A DNA stretch of 64,000 nucleotides from Carnegiea gigantea (taxonomy: Eukaryota > Streptophyta > Magnoliopsida > Caryophyllales > Cactaceae): positions 462,501-526,500 of the forward strand of contig JAKOGI010000181.1 in NCBI GenBank assembly GCA_029747015.1, given 5' to 3'. Position 1 is the first letter of the stretch. Every line of letters starts with the position of its first letter. Below are positions 34,485 through 45,254 of the stretch, one piece after another. A model generated the notes under the pieces. The model was not told where the DNA came from and ran no database searches. It was given only the letters and a program-made list of their open reading frames with translations. Made by a program: the position numbers and the translations under genes.

Positions 34485-35772
34485 TGATAATTCATATTTT
34501 ATATGTAATTTTCTCCTTTTTTTACCTACTTTCAAGTCTTTGAAATATATTTTTATGAGTAAATAATGCATATTTTATGTGATTTTCAGGTAGAACAAAA
34601 ATAGAAGAATTTGGGTGGAGTTGATTAATTCCACTCGAACCTCTCACATATACAATGCCTAAAGCTCAAGCCTAAGAAAACTCTGACCACCATCATCCCA
34701 CACTCCCTCATCATTATCATCACCTTTATCACCATCTATATATATGGCTTCCCTCTTCTCTCACCACACCACACCACACCACCCTCTTATCTCAAACCAT
34801 TCATACACTCATCCATTCATCCAAGCATTCTACCCTCCGTCTTCTATTTTTTTCTTTAGAGAGTTGAGAGCATTTTGTAAGATAAAATCATTTGGGTGGA
34901 GGGGTTTGAAAGAAAATAAGCTTGTTGGCTATTTTTCTCTTCTCTTCTCATCTCATTTGTGAGTCAAATTTGAGAGTGTTTACTTCATTAGTTTGTAATT
35001 GGGTACAAAAGTTTGGACGTAGGTAGTGAAATATACTAATTATCATGGTGTTTTCACTAACTATGGTCCGCTAAACTACTCATTTCTAGGATTAGGATTG
35101 ATCCTTGGTAGTAATATTATTTTTGCTAATTTCTTTTGGGGTAATTTTTATCTCTTTGATGGCATAATTTTGAGTGTAAACTTGATCTTAACCTACTTAT
35201 GCAATCTAATACTATTGTTTAATCATGTTGATTACAATAGTTTAATTTGCTATCTCAAATGAATAATAGACCTTGTAGGCTAATATGACATTATGCAAAT
35301 GGCCTTAAAATTGTAATTGTTAAAATTGAATAATTTATACTAGAAATTAGATGAGTTATATCTAAAAAGAATAATTCATGCTAAGCCACTGGATAAATAA
35401 TTTTATTTGACAATTATAATTCATCTTTTCAATTTGTGACTTAATGCTTGTAGCTTAAGTTGCACAACAGACAAATCAAATCCCCATTTGAATTAGCAAT
35501 TCAATATTTGCATCAAAGGTGAACTCCGAAATCCTATAATATTCTCTCATCTGAATTCTCTCTACTTGATACTTTTACTCTTCTTTTTGCTTCGTTAATT
35601 ATGTCGATAATTACACTCTTTAGTCAACTTATTCTTTATAGTTGGAAGAGTTGAAATTAAAAATCAATATTGTTCCTCGTGGGATCGACACCCCTATACT
35701 CGCTTGTCTACAATTAACCTTGTGCACTTGCAAGTAAAAAGGGTTTTAAAACGAAATATAAAATCCACATCA
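34485..35772 (+). repeat. 5' LTR of OTA element
   Basis: It starts TGATAATTCATATTTT and ends AATCCACATCA. 1288 bp, collinear with 42798-44150. It has one copy of the CATCC..ACTCCCTCATCA unit that is doubled in the 3' LTR. Confidence 0.92.
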
Positions 35773-35775
35773 AGT

Positions 35776-35797
35776 TTTTGACGCCGTTGCCGGGGAA
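35776..35797 (+). other. Primer binding site, tRNA-Asp type
   Basis: TTTTTGACGCCGTTGCCGGG lies three bases after the LTR. The family form is TTTTTGGCGCCGTTGCCGGG, as in the young element at 46702, so this copy has one G-to-A change. Confidence 0.75.
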
Positions 35798-35799
35798 TG

Positions 35800-36278
35800 A
35801 ATAGTGATTTTTGATTTTTTCTCTTCCTTTTATTTTATTTCCCCCTTCCCGCTAATCTAATGATTTTATTTATTTCTCTATCCCCATCCTTTTTATTTCA
35901 GTTATTTTATTTTGCGTTATTTTTTCTTTGCCCCAATTCCTTCTAATCTAACCATTTTATTTTTGTTATTCCCTCTTCCCTTCTAATCTAACTATTTTTC
36001 TTATCCCTTCTAATCTAACTCTTTTATTTCTGTTATTTTATTTATTGCATCTAATCCAACAATCCCCCTCCCTTTTATTCCATTTTTTTTCCTTTTATTT
36101 TTCCCCATCCCTTTTATTTCTGTTATTTCATTTTGTTTTTTTTTTTCCAGTTTTTCCCCCAATCCCTTGGATGTTTTATTTATTTTTAAATTATTTTTTT
36201 TTCTTTTTTCTTCTTACTCTTCACTTTTCTTCTTCTGTTTGGTGATTATTATTGTGGTGGTGATTTCATTCTATTCTT
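35800..36278 (+). other. Pyrimidine-rich leader of OTA element
   Basis: Almost entirely T and C with recurrent CCCTT.TAATCTAAC and TTTTATTT words. It probably holds packaging and translation signals of the element. No frame is supported. Confidence 0.55.
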
Positions 36279-36296
36279 TTGGTTGTTTGTGGGTAT

Positions 36297-37940
36297 ATGC
36301 ATGGTAGACATTCTTTGTGCTTAGGTCTCATATCATATAATCCTGAAATTGAATACTCTCTTCGAAAGATAAGAGCTAAGAAAAAGGAATCTAAGAAAAA
36401 GATGGCTGAAGAACAAACCCCACCACCTAAGCAACTTAAGGAGTATTTTAATCCCGCTACTTATGACTCACCTACAAGATTACGCATGCCCACTGTTACG
36501 ATGCCATTTGAGATTAAACATTCTCTTATCCAAATGTTAGCGTCGTTTTATAGGCTAGAGTCTGAAAATCCTTTCAAGCACGTTGATGCGTTCTTAGAGA
36601 TTTGTTCTACTATATTCTTGAATAATATCTCTGATGATGCTCTTCACTTGCAGCTTTTTCCTTTTTCTTTGAAAGATAAAGCTAAAGCTTGGTTGGATAC
36701 TAGGACCAATATCACCACTTGGGATCAATTGCAAAAGGAATTCTTAAAAAAGTTTTTCTCTATTAGAAAACTAACTGCTTTAAGACGTGCTATAACCACT
36801 TTCTCACAGAATAAAAATGAGCAATTGCATGAAAGTTGGGAAAGATTTAAAGAGTTGTTGCGAAGTTATCCTCACCACGGGGTACCTATGTGGCAACTTG
36901 TCCAGAGTTTTTACTCTGGTTTAGATGAGCATAATAGACAAATGGTTGATGCATCATGTGGTGGTAGTTTCTTGTACAAAACCTCTGAAGGAGCTTGGGA
37001 ATTGTTCGAACATTTCAGTGAAAATTTACATCTGCATGCTACTTCCTCACATTCTGATTTGCCTAGGCAATTAGAAAGTAAAGGGGGGTTTATGAGGTTT
37101 CACATTCAGTTGACCTTTCTAGTAAAGTTGATGCTTTACCTAAGAAATTTCATCAATTGTTGTACATGAACAAAGTGTCTAATACCCCTTCTATGCAAGA
37201 TGTGTGTTCGATTTGTGCTAGTCCCATGCATGTTTTTGTTGATTGTCCGTGTATTAGTAAGTCTGACTATGTGCCTGAATAAGTAAATCCTGCCCAAGGA
37301 TTTCCTCTTTCTAACAATCCGTATTTGAATACCTATAACCATGGTTGGAGGAATCATCCTAATTTTTCATAGAGGTCTCAAAATGTTGAGAATCCTCAGG
37401 CCCAATCTAGTAAACTTGCCCCTCCTGTTTTTCAAAATGCTCCTCCTTATTCCCATCCAGCTCCATCTGGGAGCTCTGAAATTGACAAGGCAATTTCTGC
37501 CCTTAGTACCTTGACTTCTGTTGTGCAAAATGTTGATTCTAAAGTTCAAGGAATTGAGTCTAAATTGCATATTGTTGACTCCCACTCACAATCCATAGCT
37601 AAATTAGAAACGCAACTTGGGCAACTAGCCATAGCTGTCGGTAAAAGAGAAGAAGGAAAACTTCTAAGTCATCCCATACAGAACCCTAAAGGCTAACAAT
37701 TTGAACAATTAAAAGCTGTAATGGTTCTTAGGAGTGGTAAAGAAGTAGATGACAAGGTGAGTGAGAAGGGACATGATAAAACAGGAAGACTTAAGCCATT
37801 AGAGAGTAACATCGAATCTGAAAAAGAGAATGATCCATCCCCTTCTCCTGTTGTGTTTGACTCTTCTGTGACATATAAGCCAAGGGTTTCTTGCCTTCAG
37901 GCTTTGGATGCACCATTCTCTTCTAGGAAAGACAAGTAAA
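36297..37940 (+). pseudogene. gag: Gag of OTA element, broken
   Basis: The probable start is ATG at 36297, or an internal one at 36402 (MAEEQTPPPKQ). The capsid region shows NPFKHVDAFLEICS, LHLQLFPFSLKDKAKAWLD and ESWERFKELLRSYPHHGVP, typical of Athila/Retand gag. A frameshift near 37095 switches frame. A CCHC knuckle CSICASPMHVFVDC follows near 37198, then a glutamine/serine-rich spacer and a coiled-coil-like stretch near 37530-37650. Stops occur near 37280, 37370, 37694 and 37937. Gag would build the particle; this copy cannot. Confidence 0.85.
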
Positions 37941-38038
37941 GAGATGACATCCTAGAGACCTTTAAGCAAGTTAAGGTAAATCTTCCTCTCTTGGAAACGA
38001 TTAGATAAATCCCTGCTTATACTAAGTTCCTTAAAGAC

Positions 38039-38600
38039 ATGTGCACTTTTAAAAGGAAATCCAAAGATGACAAGTCTAAAAAGGTTATTCTAAGTGAACA
38101 AGTGAGCTCGATTTTAAAATGTGACATTCTACCTAAGTTCAAAGATCCTGATATCCCTACCATCTTATGTTATATTGGCAATCATAAAATTGAAAGGGCA
38201 CTTTTAGATTTGGGTTCTAGTTTTAATTTGATACCATATTCTATTTGCTTAGAGTTGGGATTAGGTGAACTGAAACCTTCCAACTGTACCCTTCAGCTTG
38301 CTGATAGGTTAGTTAGGACTCCTACAGGGCGGATAGATGATGTTTGGTACAAATTGATAAAAGGATTTTTTCCTGTTGGTTTTGTTGTGTTGGACATAGA
38401 TCCTAGTCATGCTTCTAACCAAATCCCTCTTATTTTAGGACGTCTTTTCCTAGCCACAGCTAATGCTACCATTAATTGTAGGTCGGAAGTGATGGATGTC
38501 TCAGTCATGAGCATAAGGGTTAGGCTTAATATTTTTAAAGCTTCTGCTCAACCTATGTTTGAAGATGAATCTGAATGCTTCTTTGTTGATGTGATTGATG
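38039..38600 (+). pseudogene. pol: Aspartic protease of OTA element
   Basis: The active-site motif is LLDLGSSFNLIPYS; D-L-G in place of D-T/S-G is usual in this lineage. ILGRLFLATANATINC matches the second protease motif. The frame stays open to 39016 and covers a linker rich in proline and serine, then a stop before reverse transcriptase. Confidence 0.8.
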
Positions 38601-39039
38601 AAATGATTGAAGAATCTTTGCCTGCTATTCTGAGTAGTGATCCCTTGGGAACGTGTCTTTCCTGTAGGGATTTGAGATTGTGTGATTTAGGAAGTGCAAT
38701 AGATGAAATGGATTATACTCTTAATTTCACTCCTTATCTTGAGTCTTCCTCTTGGGTGTCTACTTATGAACCCCTTCCCCCTTTAGCTAGTTCTCCTATG
38801 CCACCTTCTCTTGTGTCCCCACCTAAACTTGAGTTGAAACCTCTTCCTGATTCACTCAAGTATGTGTTTTTGGGCCCCAAAGAAACCCTACCTATTATTA
38901 TATCTTCTCTTTTATCTTGTGATCAAGACGAAGAGTTAATTCGTGTCTTATCTGATCATAAGGGTGCGATTGGATGGTCAGTGGCTGATTTGAAAGGGAT
39001 TAGTCTAAAAATTTGAATACATAGGATTCATTTAGAGGA

Positions 39040-40365
39040 CGATGCTAAACCTGTTAGGCAAATGCAACACAGACTAAACCCTCATATGAAAGAAGTTGTT
39101 TAGAAAGAAGTAGTAAAGCTTTTAGATGCAGACATTATTTACCTTATTTCTGATAGTCAATGGGTTAGTCCGGTTCAAGTGATCCCTAAGAAATCTGGTA
39201 TAACTGTGGTTAAGAATAATGAAAGTGAATTGATTCCCACTGGACAAACCACAGGGTGGAGAGTGTGTATTGATTACAGAAAGCTAAATTCTATAACTAG
39301 AAAGGACCATTTTCCCCTACCATTCATTGATCAAAATTTGAAAAAATTGGCTGGACAGAGTTTTTATTGCTTTCTATATGGTTATTCTGGTTACAACCAC
39401 ATACCTGTCTATCCTGAGGACCAAGAGAAAACAACATTTACATGCCCATTAGGTACCTTTGCCTATCAGAGGATGCCTTTTGGATTATGTAATGCACCTT
39501 TCACATTCCAGAGATTCATGATGGCCATATTTACTTATTATATTGATAATTTCTTGGAGGTGTTTATGGATTATTTCTCTGTTTTTGGTTCTTCCTTTGA
39601 TGTGTGCCTTGCTAATTTATCCACTGTGCTAAAAAGATGTGAAGAAGAAAATCTTGTTTTGAGTTGGGAAAAAAGTCACTTCATGGTCTAAGAAGGGATT
39701 GTGTTGGGCCACAAAGCATCTAAAAAAGGGATTAAGGTTGATAAAGCTAAGGTTGATTTGATTTCTAATTTGCCTGTGCCTTCTTCTGTGAAGCAAGTCG
39801 GATCTTTTCTTGGCTATGCTGGTTTCTATAGGAGGTTTATTAAGAATTTTAGTAAAGTTGCTCACCCACTTACTAATCTCCTCACTAAAGATGCTCCTTT
39901 TGTGATTGATGAGTCTTATGTGAAAGCTTTTGAGATGCTTCGGTCTTCATTGGTGTCAGCCTCTATTGTGTAACCCCTCGATTTTTCTTTACCATTTGAG
40001 ATTATGTGTGATGCATCTGATTTTGCTATTGGGGCTGTTCTGGGTCAAAGGTTGAATAGAATGCCTTATGTCATTTACTATGCTAGTAGAACTCTTACTG
40101 ATGCTCAAAAGAATTATTCAAGTACTGAGAAAGAGTTTCTAGCTGTTGTATTTGCACTTGATAAATTCCGTCCATCCCTTTTGTGTTCAAAAGTGATTGT
40201 GTTTACGGATCATGCTGCGTTAAGACACTTGTTGGATAAGAATGACACTAAACCAAGACTCATTAGATAGATTTTGTTGCTCCAAGAGTTTGATATTGAA
40301 ATAAAAGATAGGAAAGGTTCTAAAAATTCTGCTGCAGACCACTTGTCTAGAATCCTTACTGAGTG
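39040..40365 (+). pseudogene. pol: Reverse transcriptase and RNase H of OTA element
   Basis: Motifs in order: WRVCIDYRKLNSITRKDHFP, YGYSGYNHI, FAYQRMPFGLCNAP and VFMDYFSVFG. The catalytic pair, normally DD, reads DY here, which would abolish polymerisation. GFYRRFIKNFSK follows after a stop at about 39690. RNase H then shows MCDASDFAIGAVLGQ and TDHAALRHLL, with stops near 39971 and 40268 and AADHLSR near 40332. All parts lie in one frame. Confidence 0.88.
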
Positions 40366-40575
40366 TACTGATAATTCAGTTGGATTTTCTGACCACTTTT
40401 CTGATAAGCAACTATGTCACATACCCCTCTCCCTTGGTTTGCTCACATTGTGAACTACCTTACCATTGGAAAGATTCCTCCTCACTGGTCTAAACAAGAG
40501 AAAGATAGGTTCTTCTCATAGGCAAGATATTACTATTGGGAAGACCCTTATCTTTTCAAACATTGACCTGACCAA

Positions 40576-41732
40576 GTGATATGTAGATGTGTCCTTGAGA
40601 GTGAAATTCATAGTATTCTCACCGTTTGTCACTCTTATGCTTGTGGTGGTAACTTTGGAGGTCGTAGGGCAGCTGCTAAAGTCTTACAAAGTGGGTTCTT
40701 CTGGCCCAGTCTGTTTAGCGATGCTCACCAATTCTGTCTTGCTTATGAGCGTTGTCAACGTACGAGTGCCCTATCCCGTCGTGATATGATGCCCTTTTCC
40801 CCTATTTTGATTGTTGAAATATTTGATGTGTGGGGTACTGATTTCATGGGTCCCTTTCCCCCATCTTTTGGCTCTGTATACATATTGGTTGCTGTTAATT
40901 ATGTGTCAAAATGGGTGGAAGCTCAAGCTACTAGGACCAATGACCACAAGGTTGTGGTTAAGTTTGTGAAAGAGTGCATTTTCTGTCGATATAGTACCCC
41001 TAGAACTCTCATTAGTGATGGAGGTAGTCATTTCTATCATCGATCTTTTGAGGCTTTGCTTAGAAAGTATTCTATGACTCATAAAGTAGCTACTCCTTAT
41101 CATCCTCAAACTAGTGGTCAAGTTGAGGTGTCTAATCGTGAGATCAAGTCTATGCTTGAGAAAATGATTCGACCCGATAGGAAAGACTGGGCTTTAAGAT
41201 TGCATGATGCTCTTTGGGCCTATCATACTGCTTTTATGACTCCTATTGGGATGTCTCCTTACCGACTTCTTTTTGGTAAGGCTTACCATTTGCCAGTTGA
41301 ATTGGAACGCCGTGCTTTTTAGGCTATTAAAGCTTTTAATTTTGATATGAAACAAGCAGGTTCTAACCGTAGGCTTCAATTGAATGAATTAGATGAATTG
41401 TGCAATGAAGCCTATGAGAATGCTAAGATTTATAAAGCCAAAACCAAAGTTTTTCATGATAAAATGATTTCTCGTAAATCTTTTGAACCTAATCAGAAGG
41501 TTTGGGTTTTTAACTCCAAGCTTAAGCTATTTCCTGGCAAGTTAAGATCTAGATGGGATGGTCTTTTTGTTGTCCAATAAGTGTTTCCCTCTGGGGCAGT
41601 TCAAATTATGGATCCCCAAGATGGTAGAGTTCTTATGGTAAATGGCCAATATTTGAAACCTGTTTTGACTCATGATATTGACCCTGGTTTGATTGAATCC
41701 ATCAATCTAGTAGACTCTATCTACTATGATTA
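40576..41732 (+). pseudogene. pol: Integrase of OTA element
   Basis: The zinc finger reads [12 protein letters not shown] then [10 protein letters not shown]; the second histidine expected in GGHFGG is N here. The DDE core keeps D in [11 protein letters not shown] in LISDGGSHF and E in [10 protein letters not shown] stop at 41320 splits the core from the C-terminal part ([20 protein letters not shown]), with another stop at 41578. Without a working polymerase the enzyme is moot. Confidence 0.87.
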
Positions 41733-41770
41733 GTGGGTGGGACCTTATCTGGCTGAAGACACAAAACTTA

Positions 41771-41793
41771 GCGCTTGTTGGGAGGCAACCCAA
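41771..41793 (+). other. Conserved post-pol hairpin, copy 1
   Basis: It contains TTGGGAGGCAACCCAA, a perfect 5-bp stem with a six-base loop, preceded by GCGCTTG. The young element has the same 23 bases at 49382-49404 with one difference. Confidence 0.75.
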
Positions 41794-42797
41794 TCTTTTT
41801 AGGAAAGTTTGGGAGGCGATTTTGGCTTATTGGGCTTATATGGATATGATTTCCACGTGCTGTCAGATTATGTTGCTCTTTTCTCCATTTCCCTCTTTCT
41901 TATTGTTTTCTACGTTGGGGGCAATGTAAGGTTTAGGTGTGGGGGGAAGGCAAATTGAAAATTTTGAGGAAATTTAAACTTGAAAATCTTTGGGTGAATT
42001 TGATTTTGTGAAGAGCTTGAGTGCTATGATTATGCATGTTCTACTCTTATTATGTAGATTTAATTCATATGATCCATGCTCATTAGAGATTATTTCTAGC
42101 TTTGACTAGTTAGAGGCCAAGATTTTGCTGTGTCAATGTCATTATGTAGTCGATTTTGAGTTTGAGATGTAACCCAATTTTCAATGTCACCTTGAGTATT
42201 TGATAAGCATTGAGTCCCCCTTTGACTTTTTAATTAATAATTAAAATAAATTGAATTATTCAAGTTCTGATTCCGGTACCAATGTGCAGGTTCTATCTTT
42301 ATCCATATCCTTAATCGCCTGAATATATACTAAGTGTTTCTCTGAGTGTCATCTTTACTCATATCTGTATCCACTCAAGAAAGCACATGGAATCAAGTAG
42401 CTTTTGACAAATTCAAGGTCTCAAAAAAAAAAGAAAGAAAAAAAAGAAAAAAAAAGAAAAGGGTTGATAAGGTGACTTGGCATTAGGGACTTGATTTTGA
42501 AGATGCTCTTGTGATTTTTCTTATATGGGGTGAAGTTTTGCACTTACGGTTTACTACATGGTGTCATTATGTGCTTAATTTGCTTGAATTTTGGCCTATT
42601 GACTTAGTTGGAATTAGAAGTGTTTGTTAATGAGTTGTGGGTTGGTAGTGAATTGAAATATGTGATGTAAAGCGGGCATTCATAGTTGGATCACTTGATT
42701 TTCTTCCTTGATCTTATTCTACTTGATGGATTAAGTGAACTTATGCATTATGGTTGTTCTTTGCTCGAGAACTAGCAAAGTTTTGGTGTGGGGGAGT
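41794..42797 (+). other. 3' non-coding region of OTA element
   Basis: About 1 kb without a frame. It has a GGTGTGGGGGGAAGG purine block near 41936, an A-rich tract at 42422-42470, a TTTGCT...AGCAAA hairpin at 42760-42779 and a polypurine tract GGTGTGGGGGAGT ending at 42797. Confidence 0.65.
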
Positions 42798-44150
42798 TGA
42801 TAATTCATATTTTATATGTAATTTTCTCTTTTTTTACCCCTACTTTCAAGTCTTTGAAATATATTTTTATGAGTAAATAATGCATACTTTATGTGATTTT
42901 CAGGTAGAATAAAAATAGAAGAATTTGGGTGGAATTGATTAATTCCACTTGAACCTCTCACCTGTGCAATACCTAAAGCTCAAGCCTAAGAAAACTCTCA
43001 CCACCATCATCCCACACTCCCTCATCATTATCATCACTTTCATCACCATCATTATCGTCACCTTCACCATCATCCCATACTCCCTCATCATTATCATCAC
43101 CTTCATCACCATCTACATATATGGCTTCCCTCTTCTCTCACCACACCACACCACACCACCCTCTTATCGCAAACCATTCATACACTCATCCATTCATCCA
43201 AGCATTCTACCATCCATCTTCTATTTTTTTCTTTAAAGAGTTGAGAGTATTTTGTAAGATAAAATCATTTAGGTTGAGGAATTTGGAAGAAAATAAACTT
43301 GTTGGCTATTTTTCTCTTCTCTTCTCATCTCATTTGTGAGTCAAATTTGAGAATCTTTACTTCATTAGTTTGTAATTGAGTACAAAAATTTGGACATAGG
43401 TAGTGAAATATACTAATTATCATGGTGTTTTCACTAATTATGGTCGGCTAAACTACTCATTTGTAGGATTAGGATTGATCCTTGATAATAATATTGTTTT
43501 TGCTAATTTCTTTTGGGGTAATTTTTGTCTCTTTGATGGCATAATTTCAAGTGTAAACTTGATCTTAACCTACTTATGCATTTTAATACTATTGTTTAAT
43601 CATGTTGATTACATTAGTTTAATTTGCTATCTCAAATGAATATTAAACCTCGTAGGCTAATATGACATTTATGCAAATGGCCTTAAAATTATAATTATTA
43701 AAATTGAATAATTTATACTAGAAATTAGATGAGTTTTATCTAAAAAGAATAATTCATGCTAAGCCACTAGATAAATAATTTTATTTGATCATTATAATTC
43801 ATCTTTTTAATTTATGACTTAATGCTTGTAACTTAAGTTGAGCAAGAAACAAATCAAATCCCAATTTGAATTAGCAATTCAATATTTGCATCAAAGGTGA
43901 AATCCAAAATCCTAGAACATTCTCTCATCTGAATTCTCTCTACTTGACACTTTTACTCTTATTTTTGCTTCTTTAATTATGTCGATAATTACACTCATCA
44001 GTCAACTTATTCTTTATAGTTGGAAGAGTTGAAATTAAAGATCAATATTGTTCCTCGTGGGATCAACACCCCTATACTCACTTGTCTACAATTAACCTTG
44101 TGCACTTGCAAGTAAAAAGGATTTTAAAACGAAATATAAAATCCACATCA
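42798..44150 (+). repeat. 3' LTR of OTA element
   Basis: 1353 bp. It is longer than the 5' LTR because a 63-bp segment is tandemly doubled (CCCACACTCC at 43011 and CCCATACTCC at 43074). Confidence 0.92.
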
Positions 44151-44155
44151 GATAC

Positions 44156-45249
44156 CAAGCAATGAAGTCGACACTACATACTTCAATGGTATTACAATGT
44201 GTTGACTTATTTCTCTTTTCGACTATCAATGGCATTAAATGGATGCTGCTAAGGATGTTGATCATTGAAGCTAACTTTGCCATGGCAATTGCAAACTAGT
44301 TATCTTTTTGAGGGAGTCATGTATAAATGATGTGAGTGAAATTCCTAGTAAGCTGAGGTTGGTGTGGTGCTAAGGCCTTACTTCTCACCTTCCATTTTAC
44401 GAGATTTGACTAATTATCAAATTGGAGTTTCTGTATACCTGCAGATTCTTTACTCCTATTTCTACAATATCTTGTAACCCAATGATACAAGCTTCATACT
44501 CTGCCACATTGTTGACAACTTCAAAGTCTAATTTGACTAAAATAGGGATGTGTGCCCATTCTAAAAATACTAAAAGGATGCTTATAACGAATCCTCTCTT
44601 ATTCGAATCCCCATAGAAGTACATTTTCCGCATATCTTCTTCCACATAAAGAACTTCCTTACTGGGAAAGTCAAAAGTTTATACCCTTTGATCTTCAGCT
44701 GGCAAACCTACTAAGAAGTCAGACATGGTGCTTTCGCTTGATGGACTTTTGTGAGATGTAATATAAGTTAAATTCTAATAACATTACTATCCATCTGGTA
44801 ACCTTGCCACTTATCACTAGTTGTTGCAACAACCATCTTATCAGCTCTATTGGTGCACTTAGCATATAATGCCTAGGCTTCTTGGCCACCCAAACTAAGG
44901 CCAAGGGTGTGTAATGGGTATCATGCTCAAGGAACATTCTATTTGTGTGGTAGATTGCCCTTTCTTCATCTTCTATTTTCTAGGCTAGCATGGCCCCCAT
45001 TATCGTAGTCATTATTGTGAGACAGGGAGTAAGGGGAATGCCAGGTTCTAAAAGTACCAGCACTTACAGGTTAGATAGGTACTTCTTGATCTTATCAAAT
45101 GGCTCTCGGCACTTTAATTCCCATTTTGGCTTCACTCCCTTCTTTAATTTCTTAAAGATAGGCTTACATACCATTCTCAGGTTTAGTATGAAGCAAATGA
45201 TGTGTTGTAGGTGACCTAAGCATCCCTATATTTCTTTTCACTCCTAGGC
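44156..45249 (-). pseudogene. pol: Tat RNase H and end of reverse transcriptase
   Basis: On the minus strand from 45249: CLGHLQHIICF and KAKMG-like debris of the connection region, then DTHYTPLALVWVAKKPRHYM and GKVTRWIVMLLEFNLYY. The retroviral-type RNase H follows with NNVAEYEACIIGLQDIVEIG and VYRNSNLIISQI. LATLASMINILS and VEKRNKSTHC end at the OTA junction. Several stops and shifts are present. The right end joins 52727 across the young element's GCTAG duplication (motif GMLAPRSEK). Confidence 0.8.
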
Positions 45250-45254
45250 GCTAG

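Larger units (their letters stand above)
34485..44150 (+). mobile_element. OTA (Athila/Retand-type) gypsy element, degenerate
   Basis: LTRs lie at 34485-35772 and 42798-44150, with target duplications GACAC (34480-34484) and GATAC (44151-44155). The internal region has a tRNA-Asp-type primer site, gag, protease, reverse transcriptase, RNase H, integrase, a long 3' non-coding stretch and a polypurine tract. About fourteen in-frame stops, a gag frameshift and a damaged catalytic motif in reverse transcriptase make it dead. LTRs differ by a few percent by eye, so it is older than the element at 45255. No env-like frame is present between pol and the 3' LTR. Confidence 0.9.

Noticed and set aside
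35026..35262. 78-codon frame in the 5' LTR, repeated at 43403-43639
   Set aside because: Present only because both LTRs share it; hydrophobic, AT-rich and without a known domain. Could be examined as an LTR-encoded peptide, but support is too weak.
36045..36245. Phenylalanine/proline-rich frame in the leader of the OTA element
   Set aside because: Product of pyrimidine-rich sequence upstream of gag.
41794..42797. Possible env-like frame after pol in the 9.7-kb OTA element
   Set aside because: Some Athila elements carry one, but no frame, signal peptide or membrane segment is present here.
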